Source of the DNA: Pelosinus sp.
Lineage (GTDB): Bacteria > Bacillota > Negativicutes > DSM-13327
Reading direction: 5' to 3'
Length of the DNA: 64,000 bases
Assembly: GCA_029239675.1 (NCBI GenBank)
Contig: JARBUM010000002.1
Location: 62,001 to 126,000 of the forward strand
Position numbers and translations under genes: made by a program. A model generated the notes under the pieces. That model was not told the DNA's origin, searched no databases, and saw only the letters and a list, made by a program, of their open reading frames with translations. Positions 54,949 to 63,786 of the stretch are shown here, one piece after another. Within the stretch, counting starts at the first letter, position 1. Every line of letters begins with the position of its first letter.

Positions 54949-57234
54949 TCATCGGATAAATTGTATGCTAAACGTTGTACCTTGTCTACCAGTCTCAACG
55001 TTAATCTTAGCCCCATGCCTATCTACAATACGGTAACAAACCGAAAGTCCTAATCCGGTTCCCCCTTCTTTCGTAGTCATAAATGGAGTACCCAGTTTTT
55101 CCATTACTTCATCTGATATCCCTTTTCCTGCATCCTGTACTTCTAACACAATAGTGCCATTCTGCATATAGGTTCGGATTGTAAGCTTACCTTTGATTTC
55201 CATGGCTTCAATGCCATTGCGTACAAGGTTCAAAATAAGCTGCCGTATTTCCTTTTCATCAAAATCATTATCTATTATATTCCCACATTCCGCATTGATT
55301 TCATGCCCTCGGTAAAAGGCATCTGCCTGGAGCAGCGGGAGCAAGGCTAATATAGTCTTGTTTAAATTACCACGCTTGATTTCCACTGCTTTATTTTTGG
55401 CAAGAGATAAAAATTCAGTAATGATTGCATTCGCTCTATCTAATTCATCGATCATTGTGACTATCTGTGTGTACTGATTAACAAATTCGGCCTTTTTCTG
55501 GAACATCTGCAGGTATCCCCGCACAGTAGTCATAGGGTTACGTACTTCATGACCAATTACAGCGGCCATTTCCCCAACGATGTTGAGACGTTCTAGGTGG
55601 GCCATTTTTCTCTCAAGCTGCAATTTTTCAGTAATGTCGCGTGCAATGCATAAAATAGTTTCAACTTGATCATCTTGACTAAATTCAGGTAGAAACCGAA
55701 TGGAGTAATAGCGTTGCTTGTCCCATCCCCCATCCCAGGGTTCAATTTCTATTGCACCACCTGTTCTAAACACCTCGTCGAAATTTTTCACCCACAGAGA
55801 ATATAGTTCTTTTGGCATCCCAGCTTCAGCCCAGGTTCTGTCAATAATCTGATCAACAGATATGCTTGTGAGCGATGTGAATGCTGGATTCACATATATG
55901 AAACGATAATTACGGTCAAACTGACAAATAATATCAGGAGTGTTCTCAACTAATTTCCGATATTGCTGTTCACTCTTTTGTAGCTCATGGGTTCGCTGGT
56001 TCACCTCATTCTCTAGCCCACAGTTTAGTTGTTGAAGAGCTGCCTGCACCTTCTGCCGCACTATGATTTCCTCTTCTAGCTTCACATTGACGTTTTGCAT
56101 TTCTAGAACTTTATCTTCTAGTTTTGCTTCATTTTCTTTGAGTGTACCGACAGTCTTTTCAATTTTAGAACCCATCTTGAGAAAAGATTGACAAAGGTTA
56201 TCTAGTTCTTTCGGTATTTTCTCACTCTTGTCCCGCCCAAACATTTCATAATTTTCGGCTGCAATCAGATTAGACTGGTTACTCAACCAATCAATCGTTT
56301 TTTTTATTTGGTTAGTAAACCGCGTAGCCAAAGGTAACAGCAGAAGTACTAAAATAACGGTTCCACCAGCCATCTTGCCTAACTGAGCATAAATAGACGC
56401 CAGAATTTCATCCTCATTAATACTACCGATTAGCGTCCAACCACGCTCAGGTATATATTGATAAGATCCTAAGACCTTTTTCCCCAAAGAATCATGCCAA
56501 ATCACATTGCCATTTTCACCGCTCTGTATTTTCGATAGAATTTCAGCAGAAAATTTAGCTTTCTTTCTGGGAATTGTCTCCAATTCTTTCTCGACCAGTC
56601 CATTGCTATATCTTGGTTCAGCAATCATCAGCCCATTTCCATTTACAAGAAGTATTTCTCCTGTCTCTCCGATCCAATTCTCTCGCAACAGTGACTCAAT
56701 CGTTGTTGTCCTTACAGATCCAAGTATTATCCCCTGAAAGATCCCATTCTTATCATAAATTGGTGAGGAAAAATTGATAATGGATAAACCACTATTTCGG
56801 CCTATTACAACATCAGAAATATAGTCTTTTCCTTCCATCGCTATTTGAAAATAGGGTTGGCCAATGGCTGACGAGAATTGAATTGCGCCAAGGGTGGATA
56901 TTTTGAAAACCCCATCTCGATTAATGTATGATAATGAATCAAAATCTTTTTTATTTTCCTGCATTAAGTCAAGCGCAATCTCCATCTGCTGTTCATCTAA
57001 TATGCGGAACGTATCCAACCGGCTCAGCGTACGAACATCTTTAGCTCTTTCTTCTACCCAGTAATCGATCAACCGTTTTTGAAAGTCTACTCGTTGGCTG
57101 ATTAGTTCCATTCTTTCCTTTTTCACTTGATTAAATTGGCTAATAGTATAAATCATCATGATTAGCAAGCTGGGGACAACCACAAGGAAAACTGTCCATA
57201 ATTTGAATTGACGCTGTAGAGTTTGAGTTCTCAT
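54949..57234 (-). CDS. dCache-PAS sensor histidine kinase
   Basis: A 761-aa membrane kinase. Helix at about 13-35, extracytoplasmic dCache (about 40-285), second helix, helical linker (about 330-420), PAS (about 430-540), HisKA with IGHEVRNPMTTVRGYLQM (His about 560), and a HATPase with NLVRNGIEAM, DAGKGISDE and GTGLGLSV. The H-box region EMAAVIGHEVRNPMTTVRG resembles sporulation-type orphan kinases (KinA/KinB class). The sensor half is nearly identical in layout to the GGDEF-EAL protein at 4500. It lies 52 bp downstream of the hybrid kinase gene. Confidence 0.95.
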   Translation of the reverse strand: MRTQTLQRQFKLWTVFLVVVPSLLIMMIYTISQFNQVKKERMELISQRVDFQKRLIDYWVEERAKDVRTLSRLDTFRILDEQQMEIALDLMQENKKDFDSLSYINRDGVFKISTLGAIQFSSAIGQPYFQIAMEGKDYISDVVIGRNSGLSIINFSSPIYDKNGIFQGIILGSVRTTTIESLLRENWIGETGEILLVNGNGLMIAEPRYSNGLVEKELETIPRKKAKFSAEILSKIQSGENGNVIWHDSLGKKVLGSYQYIPERGWTLIGSINEDEILASIYAQLGKMAGGTVILVLLLLPLATRFTNQIKKTIDWLSNQSNLIAAENYEMFGRDKSEKIPKELDNLCQSFLKMGSKIEKTVGTLKENEAKLEDKVLEMQNVNVKLEEEIIVRQKVQAALQQLNCGLENEVNQRTHELQKSEQQYRKLVENTPDIICQFDRNYRFIYVNPAFTSLTSISVDQIIDRTWAEAGMPKELYSLWVKNFDEVFRTGGAIEIEPWDGGWDKQRYYSIRFLPEFSQDDQVETILCIARDITEKLQLERKMAHLERLNIVGEMAAVIGHEVRNPMTTVRGYLQMFQKKAEFVNQYTQIVTMIDELDRANAIITEFLSLAKNKAVEIKRGNLNKTILALLPLLQADAFYRGHEINAECGNIIDNDFDEKEIRQLILNLVRNGIEAMEIKGKLTIRTYMQNGTIVLEVQDAGKGISDEVMEKLGTPFMTTKEGGTGLGLSVCYRIVDRHGAKINVETGRQGTTFSIQFIR

Positions 57235-57286
57235 CTATCCTCTCTCCCTGATGTTTCTTATATAGCCCCTCGAACGAAACTTCAGG

Positions 57287-58582
57287 TCAGCTATCATGAT
57301 TACTTGCTTTGATAGGAAGCAGGATTGTAAATGTTGTGCCTGTATCTGACGTACTTTCAAAGAAGATCTTTCCGCCATGCTGATTTACGATAATATCATA
57401 GGATATGCTCAAGCCTAATCCGGTTCCTTCACCAACTGCCTTGGTGGTAAAAAAAGGTTCAAAAATACGACTTTGTATCTCCTCTGGAATGCTTGGACCA
57501 TTATTAGTAACGGAACATCCCACAAATTCCTCATCAGAGAATGTCTTGATGGTGATAAGCCCCCGTTCTTCCAAACGAGCAGATTTGATTGCTTGCGCAG
57601 CGTTAACAAGAATGTTCAGCAATACTTGATTAATTTGACTACCAATTGTTTTGATCATTGGGACTATCTGTAAATCAGTAATTACTTCTGCAACATATTT
57701 AAGCTCGTTTCTGACAACTACCAATGTAGTTTCCAATCCATAATTCAAGTCATATTCTTCATATTGATCCGCTCGATCACTTCGCGAAAAAGTTCGAAGA
57801 GCTTTTACAATCTCACCAACTCGTTTTAAGCCATCTCCCGTTTCACTAAATAATGAATCTACATCTTCCAAAACATAATCAAGTTTCTTTTCTTTCTCTA
57901 ACTGATTTATTTCCAAAATAGCCTTTTGGATTTGTTCATCTTCATTAGGCACTACTTGAATGAAATTTTTATAAGCAGTAATCAAATATATCAACCGTTT
58001 GACATAATCACCAAGCATAGTGAAGTTACTTGTTACAAATCCTAAAGGATTGTTAATTTCATGCGCAACCCCAGCCGCCAGTTGCCCAATACCTGCCATC
58101 TTTTCTCTTTGAATTAATTGGCTTTGCGTCTGCTTTAACTTTTCTAACATCGTTAGTAATTCTTTATTCTTCTCATGCAAAACGCTCTCAGCTTTTTTAC
58201 CATCAATGATTCTTCTAATACGTCGACGAAGTACGCTTGAATGAATTGGTTTTATAATATAATCATCAGCACCACAGCCAAAAGCCTGTTCAACAAAATC
58301 TTCATCCTCTCGTGAGGTAACAAACAATACTGGTGTATTTTTCCCTTGGGGGTACTCCTTTATTTGCTTACATGCTTCAAATCCATCCATAATTGGCATT
58401 TCAACATCCATTAAAATCATTTGAGGGTATACTTCTAAAAATTTTTTGATCCCTTCTTCCCCATTATGCGCCTCGATAACCTCATACCCATTCTTTTCCA
58501 ATGCATCACGAATAATCGTGCGCATAAAACGATCATCATCAACTGTCAAAATAATATCCTTCTTTGCTGTCCTACTGTTCAA
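57287..58582 (-). CDS. receiver-first hybrid histidine kinase
   Basis: About 431 residues. A receiver domain first (DDDRFM, MILMDVEMPIMDG with Asp, YIIKP with Lys), then a coiled-coil linker (about 130-160), a HisKA-like region (GVAHEINNPLGFVTSNFTM, His about 174) and a HATPase (NILVNAAQAI, GTGLGLSISYD). Such RR-HK proteins pass phosphate in both directions in phosphorelays. Start is TTG 58582 (GGGAGG upstream); the ATG at 58639 would contain the site. It is first in an operon with the dCache kinase. Confidence 0.9.
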   Translation of the reverse strand: MNSRTAKKDIILTVDDDRFMRTIIRDALEKNGYEVIEAHNGEEGIKKFLEVYPQMILMDVEMPIMDGFEACKQIKEYPQGKNTPVLFVTSREDEDFVEQAFGCGADDYIIKPIHSSVLRRRIRRIIDGKKAESVLHEKNKELLTMLEKLKQTQSQLIQREKMAGIGQLAAGVAHEINNPLGFVTSNFTMLGDYVKRLIYLITAYKNFIQVVPNEDEQIQKAILEINQLEKEKKLDYVLEDVDSLFSETGDGLKRVGEIVKALRTFSRSDRADQYEEYDLNYGLETTLVVVRNELKYVAEVITDLQIVPMIKTIGSQINQVLLNILVNAAQAIKSARLEERGLITIKTFSDEEFVGCSVTNNGPSIPEEIQSRIFEPFFTTKAVGEGTGLGLSISYDIIVNQHGGKIFFESTSDTGTTFTILLPIKASNHDS

Positions 58583-58904
58583 GGTCTTTTTTCCTCCCTT
58601 AAAGATATTATAAATTGAATGATTATTCCACTGGCACAATAAACGTCCTCAACTTTGAATTAAACAATATTTCCACATTCTACAAAGTTCGAGTCCTTTC
58701 CTGTAATTTTTTACATTATATGAAATTATTTTGTAACATAAAATTTGAAGCCTAAGAACGGCAAATTTCGAAAAACCTAAATTTAGGCAAAGTTAGCCTC
58801 CATCTAAGCCTTAGTCCTCTTTATAAAAATTTCATAAGAATAAAACATATCGAGAGAAAAGAGCCCTAGCTATTCAAACAAATAACTAGAGCTCTTGCTT
58901 TTTA
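58583..58904. other. intergenic region upstream of the kinase operon
   Basis: About 320 bp between the OmpX-like barrel gene's terminator and the kinase start. It holds a copy of the dispersed AGG-AAAG element (58770-58826) and the terminator at 58860-58895. No gene is seen. Confidence 0.4.
58860..58895 (-). terminator. terminator of the outer-membrane-protein gene
   Basis: AGAGCTCTAGTTATT pairs with AATAGCTAGGGCTCT, then TTTTCTC on the minus strand, 9 bp past the stop. Confidence 0.75.
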
Positions 58905-59807
58905 TTATAATTTACAATTTAACCCGAAATAGTATCCCCTTTGTTTATACCTTAAATCAATGCCAGAAAAGTTTGTTGACATCCCATTATTATAATTTAG
59001 GTATTCGTTTCCATTCTTCATTTTTGCATAAGAGTAGTAATATCCTAGTTCTGCCATCATGTTTTTATTAAATGTATATATTAATCCAAGATTTAAATCG
59101 TATCCTAACGTATCTCCTGAATTCTTCCAATCCCATGGGGGAAAATGATTTGCCCAATGTCCATCTGTTTTGGCATTCAGATAAGATACAACCCAGTCAC
59201 TATTAAAAGACATTTTATTATTTATTTTATACTCATTAGTAACGCCAAAATGTACTCCACTAAAGCTTCCATTTAAATAACTGCCGTTATCAGCTTGGGT
59301 CAGATTGCCTGCATTTACACCATTGATTAAATGATACACCACATTATGTATTTGATTTGTAGTATCACGCTTTCCCCAACCCCAGAAAACACTTGTTTTT
59401 TTCTTATCTCCTTTTGAAACTACAGTTCCAAAGTCAATGGCAACCATCTTTTGGTCTCCATTAAAATCCATAGTACCATAGTCAGTAATTGCACTAGAGC
59501 CGATATTCTGCCAATCTGAGTCCGATCCTTTGCCTTTATTACCAAAAGAGGTGGCCCCATATTGCAACTTAATATAGTGCTTATCATTTGGAATATATTT
59601 TAGATGTAGGATGTTCATTTTCTGATTCTGCGGCATATTTACTAGGGACAATAATTGGTTTGTCCCTTGATCATGTAAATAATAATCGAAAGAACCTTTG
59701 ATATTCCATTGCTGTAATGAAATTTCAAATACATCTTGAGGTGCTGCCATTGCCAAAGAAGAAGTTAATAAAAATGTATTAAGCGTTAAAATCAATGTTT
59801 TTTTCAA
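58905..59807 (-). CDS. outer-membrane beta-barrel protein
   Basis: A 300-aa protein with a signal peptide (LTLNTFLLTSSLAMAA) followed by amphipathic beta strands with alternating aromatic residues (HYIKLQYGATSFG, MMAELGYYYSYAKM), ending in KQRGYYFGLNCKL, a plausible barrel C-terminus though without a terminal aromatic residue. A Trp/Tyr-rich make-up suggests a porin or adhesin-like barrel. It fits a diderm Firmicute. Start is TTG 59807, preceded by GGGAGG. A short upstream ORF and a 13-bp inverted repeat precede it. Confidence 0.8.
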   Translation of the reverse strand: MKKTLILTLNTFLLTSSLAMAAPQDVFEISLQQWNIKGSFDYYLHDQGTNQLLSLVNMPQNQKMNILHLKYIPNDKHYIKLQYGATSFGNKGKGSDSDWQNIGSSAITDYGTMDFNGDQKMVAIDFGTVVSKGDKKKTSVFWGWGKRDTTNQIHNVVYHLINGVNAGNLTQADNGSYLNGSFSGVHFGVTNEYKINNKMSFNSDWVVSYLNAKTDGHWANHFPPWDWKNSGDTLGYDLNLGLIYTFNKNMMAELGYYYSYAKMKNGNEYLNYNNGMSTNFSGIDLRYKQRGYYFGLNCKL

Positions 59808-60152
59808 AAATAGAGCCTCCCAGAATAATTTACAACTCCTTGTAACATTTCTTATATCTTTTCAACACCTCCATTGCCGTAAGTATCGATATATTAACGC
59901 TTACTTATGTTCGATTAAAAGTCATTTTTCCCTGTCATCTTGCGGCTACCAATTATTGTATTTTGAATTGTGATGCAATAATTGGTAGTTTTCATATAAT
60001 CATTCCTAAAAATAGACGCATACTTGTAAATACTGGTATATATAAACATTAAAAAATTAATCTTAAATATAAAGGACCTGCAATATTTAAAAAGTTAAAA
60101 TATTGCAGGTCCCTTTGCTCTTAAGAAAATACTTTTATCCTCTATCTCTATT
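59808..60152. other. intergenic region upstream of the outer-membrane-protein gene
   Basis: About 345 bp. It contains a perfect 13-bp inverted repeat CTACCAATTATTG/CAATAATTGGTAG (59946-59988, 17-base loop) and the AMP-ligase terminator (60071-60116). A 14-codon ORF at 59830-59874 is probably not translated. Confidence 0.45.
60071..60116 (-). terminator. terminator of the acyl-CoA ligase gene
   Basis: GGACCTGCAATATTT pairs with AAATATTGCAGGTCC, about 40 bp after the ligase stop. Confidence 0.78.
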
Positions 60153-61817
60153 TTAAGCCGTTTCATCCTTCGCAGCATCCTGCAAACCTAACATTTCTAT
60201 AGCCAGTTCTCGCAGTTTATATTTTTGGATTTTTCCACTGGCCGTAATCGGATAACTTTCTACAAATGTCACGTACCTAGGTATCTTGTAGCGAGCAATC
60301 TTGTCGCGGCAGTAATTCTTAATTTCTTCATCCGTGGTGGTCTGCCCCATTTTCATCTGGATAAAAGCCATGACCTCTTCCCCATATTTCTTGCTAGGTA
60401 CACCCACTATTTGCACATCCTTAATCTTAGGATGAGTGTAAAGAAATTCCTCAATTTCACGTGGGTAGATATTCTCACCACCACGAATGATCATGTCTTT
60501 TAGGCGACCAGTGATCTTACAGTAACCATTTCCATCCATAACTGCCAGATCACCGGTATGCAGCCAGCCGTTCTGGTCAATGGCTGCATTAGTGGCTTCG
60601 GGCATCTTGTAATATCCCTTCATTGTGTTATAGCCTCGAGAACACAGCTCGCCCTGCACACCTCTTAATACTTCTTGGCCAGTATCTGGATCAATAATTC
60701 TCACCTCCACGTTAGGCAAAGCCCGCCCCACAGTAGTCACCCGTAGTTCGAGAGGATCATCTGTCCTTGTCATAGTAATACCTGGTGAGGCTTCCGTCTG
60801 CCCATAGGTTATTGTGATTTCTCGCACGCCCATCTTATCTACCACTTTTTTCATTACCTCAATAGGGCAGGGAGATCCAGCCATGATGCCGGTACGTAGA
60901 GACGAAGTATCATATTTGGTTTTTTCCATCTCTTCCAGCTCCATAATGAACATAGTCGGTACCCCATGCACCGCTGTACATTTTTCTCTTTCAATTGTTT
61001 CAAGCACTTTGGCCGGGCTGAATACTACAACTGGAACCATTGTAGCACCAGATACCACACAAGTCATCGTTCCCAACACACATCCAAAACAATGGAAGAA
61101 GGGAACGGGAATACAAAGCCTATCTGTGGAGGTGAGATTCATACACTCCGCAAGGCTGTAAGCATTGCCAATCAAGTTATTATGAGTAAGCATGACCCCT
61201 TTAGGAAAGCCTGTTGTTCCCGAAGTGTACATGATACTAACAACATCGTCCGAATCTAGAGAATCCTGACGAACTGCCAGCTGCTTTTCTGTCACGTTGT
61301 CTCCCATCTGAATTAGTTCATCCCAAATAAACATGCCAGGATAGTGATCTTCGCCAATTACTATAATATTCTTCAAAAAAGGCAAGCGCTGTGATTTGAG
61401 TTCTCCCGGCTTACAGTCATACAATTCGGGACACAGTTCATAAAGTATACGGATATAATCCGAGCTTTTTGTCCCCTTGACTAAGATAAGGGTAGTAGAG
61501 TCAGACTGTTTTAATAGATATTCCAATTCAAATATCTTATAATTCGTATTTACCGTTGCCAATATCGCCCCCATTTTGGCACTGCCAAACTGGGTAACAA
61601 CCCACTGGGGTACATTCGTAGCCCAAATTGCAATATGTTCTCCATGTTGCACACCTAACTCTATCAAACCTTTGGCCATTTGGTTGCATGCTTGACGAAA
61701 TTCTTTATAAGTATACCGCAAATTGCTATCAGGATATACCAAGGCCTCTGTCTCAGTATTTTCTTTCGCCCTCAAGTCAATTAGTTGACCTATCGTAATC
61801 TTGTCAAAATTTCTCAC
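60153..61817 (-). CDS. AMP-dependent acyl-CoA ligase, probably fatty-acid type
   Basis: About 554 residues of the ANL superfamily. Phosphate-binding YTSGTTGFPKGVMLTHNN, then TYGQTEASPG, then the A8-type GWLHTGDLAVMDGNGY and GRLKDMIIRGGENIYPREIEE, with the C-terminal catalytic Lys in SGKIQKYKLREL. It activates a carboxylic acid as acyl-AMP and forms the CoA thioester. Domain pattern is closest to medium/long-chain acyl-CoA synthetases; substrate unproven. Start is GTG 61817, preceded by GGGAGGG; a TTG start at 61832 lies within that site. Confidence 0.92.
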   Translation of the reverse strand: MRNFDKITIGQLIDLRAKENTETEALVYPDSNLRYTYKEFRQACNQMAKGLIELGVQHGEHIAIWATNVPQWVVTQFGSAKMGAILATVNTNYKIFELEYLLKQSDSTTLILVKGTKSSDYIRILYELCPELYDCKPGELKSQRLPFLKNIIVIGEDHYPGMFIWDELIQMGDNVTEKQLAVRQDSLDSDDVVSIMYTSGTTGFPKGVMLTHNNLIGNAYSLAECMNLTSTDRLCIPVPFFHCFGCVLGTMTCVVSGATMVPVVVFSPAKVLETIEREKCTAVHGVPTMFIMELEEMEKTKYDTSSLRTGIMAGSPCPIEVMKKVVDKMGVREITITYGQTEASPGITMTRTDDPLELRVTTVGRALPNVEVRIIDPDTGQEVLRGVQGELCSRGYNTMKGYYKMPEATNAAIDQNGWLHTGDLAVMDGNGYCKITGRLKDMIIRGGENIYPREIEEFLYTHPKIKDVQIVGVPSKKYGEEVMAFIQMKMGQTTTDEEIKNYCRDKIARYKIPRYVTFVESYPITASGKIQKYKLRELAIEMLGLQDAAKDETA

Positions 61818-62043
61818 TATATTCCCTCCCAAGGATAAAACTAAGACCGCTTACACAATAATAAAACTTCATTCCTACTTCAGAATGAAGTCTCGGCATA
61901 GTATCCAAATTATTTGAGTTATTAATATTCTATTCTAATTATAAGAAAATGTCAGAGTATCCCATTGATACTCTTCTTGGATATACTCACTTGTAACCTG
62001 TGCAATAGTACCAGAAGTATTAATAATAATCCAAATGACCAAA
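61818..62043. other. intergenic region with a weak hairpin
   Basis: A hairpin AACTTCATTC/GAATGAAGT at 61866-61893 lies near the ligase promoter. No gene seen. Beyond it is the outer-membrane-protein remnant. Confidence 0.35.
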
Positions 62044-62061
62044 GAGATGCAATTGCATCTC
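62044..62061 (-). terminator. palindromic terminator
   Basis: GAGATGCAATTGCATCTC, 18-bp perfect palindrome, with a T-tract on both sides. It follows the outer-membrane-protein remnant by 15 bp. Confidence 0.55.
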
Positions 62062-62076
62062 CTTTTTGACAAAAAG

Positions 62077-62205
62077 TTAGAATTTGTAGCTAACACCAAT
62101 TTCTACACGGTTATCATCTCTACCATAATCTAGACTAAATAATCGATCGTTGGCATTGAGGTCAACTTCACGAGTTAACTCAAAGTTTGCACCAACTTGA
62201 AATTC
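62077..62205 (-). pseudogene. C-terminal remnant of an outer-membrane protein
   Basis: In one minus-strand frame I read EFQVGANFELTREVDLNAND then RLFSLDYGRDDNRVEIGVSYKF and a stop. The tail VEIGVSYKF has the alternating pattern and final aromatic residue of outer-membrane barrels. Upstream, the frame loses the pattern and no start or N-terminal domain is found before the next gene. I read this as a truncated paralogue of a large barrel protein (OmpM/SLH porin-like). Confidence 0.6.
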
Positions 62206-62281
62206 TGTGAAATCACAGGAAAAACAAACTTTTTGTAGAAGATAAAACGTGGTAACCTAAAAAATAAGGAGTGCTAAATGT

Positions 62282-62719
62282 ATGAAAAAGTCTGTTCTAT
62301 TTATCGTATTACTTTGCCTATTCACTTTAGTAACTTCTATAGTTAATGCTGGGCCAGCACCCAATCTATCAGCCGTTCAGATTACCCATGTCGGCGCTGA
62401 CAATACTGGTTGGATAACAGCTAGAGAGATTCCTACGACAACCTTATCTGGACAATATCTTTATGTCGCTGTTCGATTTAATGGATATCCTGATCCAAAC
62501 CGTATTTTTCTTTATCAAAATGGCACTATGATTCCGACAAATCAAGTAACCGAACCTTTTGGTAGAGAAGGGATTGGTAATCCTTATACCGGATGGATAT
62601 ACCAATTTAAAATCCCCATTTCCTATGGAAATGGAACCATTGCATTGCAAGCTGACGGTATACAGCATGGCACATATTATAGCACCATATACGGTGTCAA
62701 GGCTGTATATCAGCCTTAG
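62282..62719 (+). CDS. secreted hypothetical protein
   Basis: A 145-aa protein with a signal peptide (LFIVLLCLFTLVTSIVNA), then a beta-rich mature domain (NTGWITAREIP, YLYVAVRFNGYPDPNRIFLY, GWIYQFKIPISYGNGTIALQ). No family recognised. AAGGAG lies 10 bp before the ATG. The gene is divergent from the outer-membrane-protein remnant. Confidence 0.75.
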   Translation: MKKSVLFIVLLCLFTLVTSIVNAGPAPNLSAVQITHVGADNTGWITAREIPTTTLSGQYLYVAVRFNGYPDPNRIFLYQNGTMIPTNQVTEPFGREGIGNPYTGWIYQFKIPISYGNGTIALQADGIQHGTYYSTIYGVKAVYQP

Positions 62720-62917
62720 CTTCCTGTAACCATGAACCAAGCGTGTTTAGGACAAATTAATTCAACCTTGTGATGCCGATTGCTAAACTGTCCTAACTAC
62801 TCCTTTCTACTATTATTTCTTATCTTCAGAGTAAAAAATAGAATTCTAACCTGTAGATTATTAATGACATATATTTTGAACGATACTATTTCATTGGTAC
62901 CTCCTGTATTCAGCTAG

Positions 62918-62926
62918 CATACACTA
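62918..62926 (+). promoter_or_regulatory. candidate mother-cell sporulation -10 element
   Basis: CATACACTA matches sigma-K (CATAnnnTA) and sigma-E (CATACAnT) -10 patterns, 43 bp before the 38-aa gene. An AC pair lies 17 bases upstream. Without a -35 match on the sigma-E side, the assignment is tentative. Confidence 0.4.
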
Positions 62927-62968
62927 TAGTAAGTCATAAGACTAAGCATGAAAAAGGGAGGAATACTT

Positions 62969-63085
62969 ATGGGCTTCGGTTTTGGCGGAAATAATGGACG
63001 TGGTGGCGGCAGCTTTTTTATTATCATCGTGATCATTTTACTATTTTGTTGTTTTAATAATGATGATTTTTCCAGTAGTTGTTAA
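62969..63085 (+). CDS. 38-aa Gly-rich small membrane protein, YjcZ-like
   Basis: A tiny ORF: GFGFGGNNGRGGGSFFII, then a hydrophobic helix (IVIILLFCCFNND) and a Cys-containing tail. The Gly-rich N-terminus plus short single transmembrane helix resembles YjcZ-type sporulation peptides. GGGAGG precedes ATG 62969; an in-frame ATG at 62948 would contain the site. A CATACACTA element upstream hints at sporulation control. A GC-stem terminator follows (63126-63152). Confidence 0.6.
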   Translation: MGFGFGGNNGRGGGSFFIIIVIILLFCCFNNDDFSSSC

Positions 63086-63125
63086 TAATTTTAAAATTCA
63101 TTCGGCAAACTTCATACTCTTTCAG

Positions 63126-63152
63126 CCACGTTATATAAGCGTGGTTTTTTTT
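63126..63152 (+). terminator. intrinsic terminator
   Basis: CCACG-ttatataag-CGTGG, then eight T. It ends the 38-aa gene transcript. Confidence 0.85.
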
Positions 63153-63248
63153 CGTAAGAAATCCTTCACACATTTTTTAAGAATTATTTGACTAACTGCC
63201 CTAAATTCCCGTATACATGCCATCCACGTTATAAATAATTAAAGGCAT

Positions 63249-63272
63249 CAAAAAAGACGTCCCGAAGGACGC
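63249..63272 (-). terminator. UUCG-tetraloop terminator
   Basis: CGTCC-TTCG-GGACG followed by TCTTTTTT on the minus strand, 18 bp past the 103-aa gene. Confidence 0.88.
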
Positions 63273-63289
63273 ATAAATTTTAGAAGCCT

Positions 63290-63601
63290 TTAATTAGATT
63301 TAACATTCATTTCAGAATAATTTTCAAAATGATCAAGAAGACCATCAAGTGCTTTTTCAACATTTGCAAGGTTTACAGTCAAAGGGTTCTTTGTATTACC
63401 TAGATGAAGATCAAACCCAAACATTTGTTTACCATTGATATTATAGATTCTATTATTATCAATGTTAATATTTGATATTACTTTATTTTGAAACAATCTG
63501 TGAGCTATCTCTTTAAATAATTCCATATTTGTGTTTACAGACTCTTTTGTAGCAAGTTCAATAGAGAATATTTTGTAAGTTTCATCACACGCAGTACACA
63601 T
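63290..63601 (-). CDS. hypothetical protein
   Basis: A 103-aa protein with an N-terminal CTACDE Cys pair and no membrane segment. Beta-rich middle (NINIDNNRIYNINGKQMFGFDL) and a helix near the end (LANVEKALDGLLDHF). AAGGAAG precedes the ATG. No family recognised. Confidence 0.65.
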   Translation of the reverse strand: MCTACDETYKIFSIELATKESVNTNMELFKEIAHRLFQNKVISNINIDNNRIYNINGKQMFGFDLHLGNTKNPLTVNLANVEKALDGLLDHFENYSEMNVKSN

Positions 63602-63704
63602 ATTTTTAACACTTCCTTATATTGTTTCATATATACTTCGCCATAATTCGACTTAACCCTTTAAAAACATAAACCCTTATATGCCAACTCATTTCTGTAT
63701 TAAA

Positions 63705-63741
63705 ACAGCACCAGTGTACTAAGTTCTACAACTGGTGCTGT
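63705..63741 (-). terminator. intrinsic terminator of the 61-aa gene
   Basis: ACAGCACCAGT pairs with ACTGGTGCTGT, then TTTT on the minus strand. Confidence 0.8.
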
Positions 63742-63786
63742 TGATACCTTATTTTAGGATAATTCGCCAAGGCATGAAAATGAATC

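Noticed and set aside
59830-59874. 14-codon leader peptide before the outer-membrane-protein gene
   Set aside because: The ATG has no ribosome-binding site and the peptide has no run of one amino acid that would suggest attenuation.
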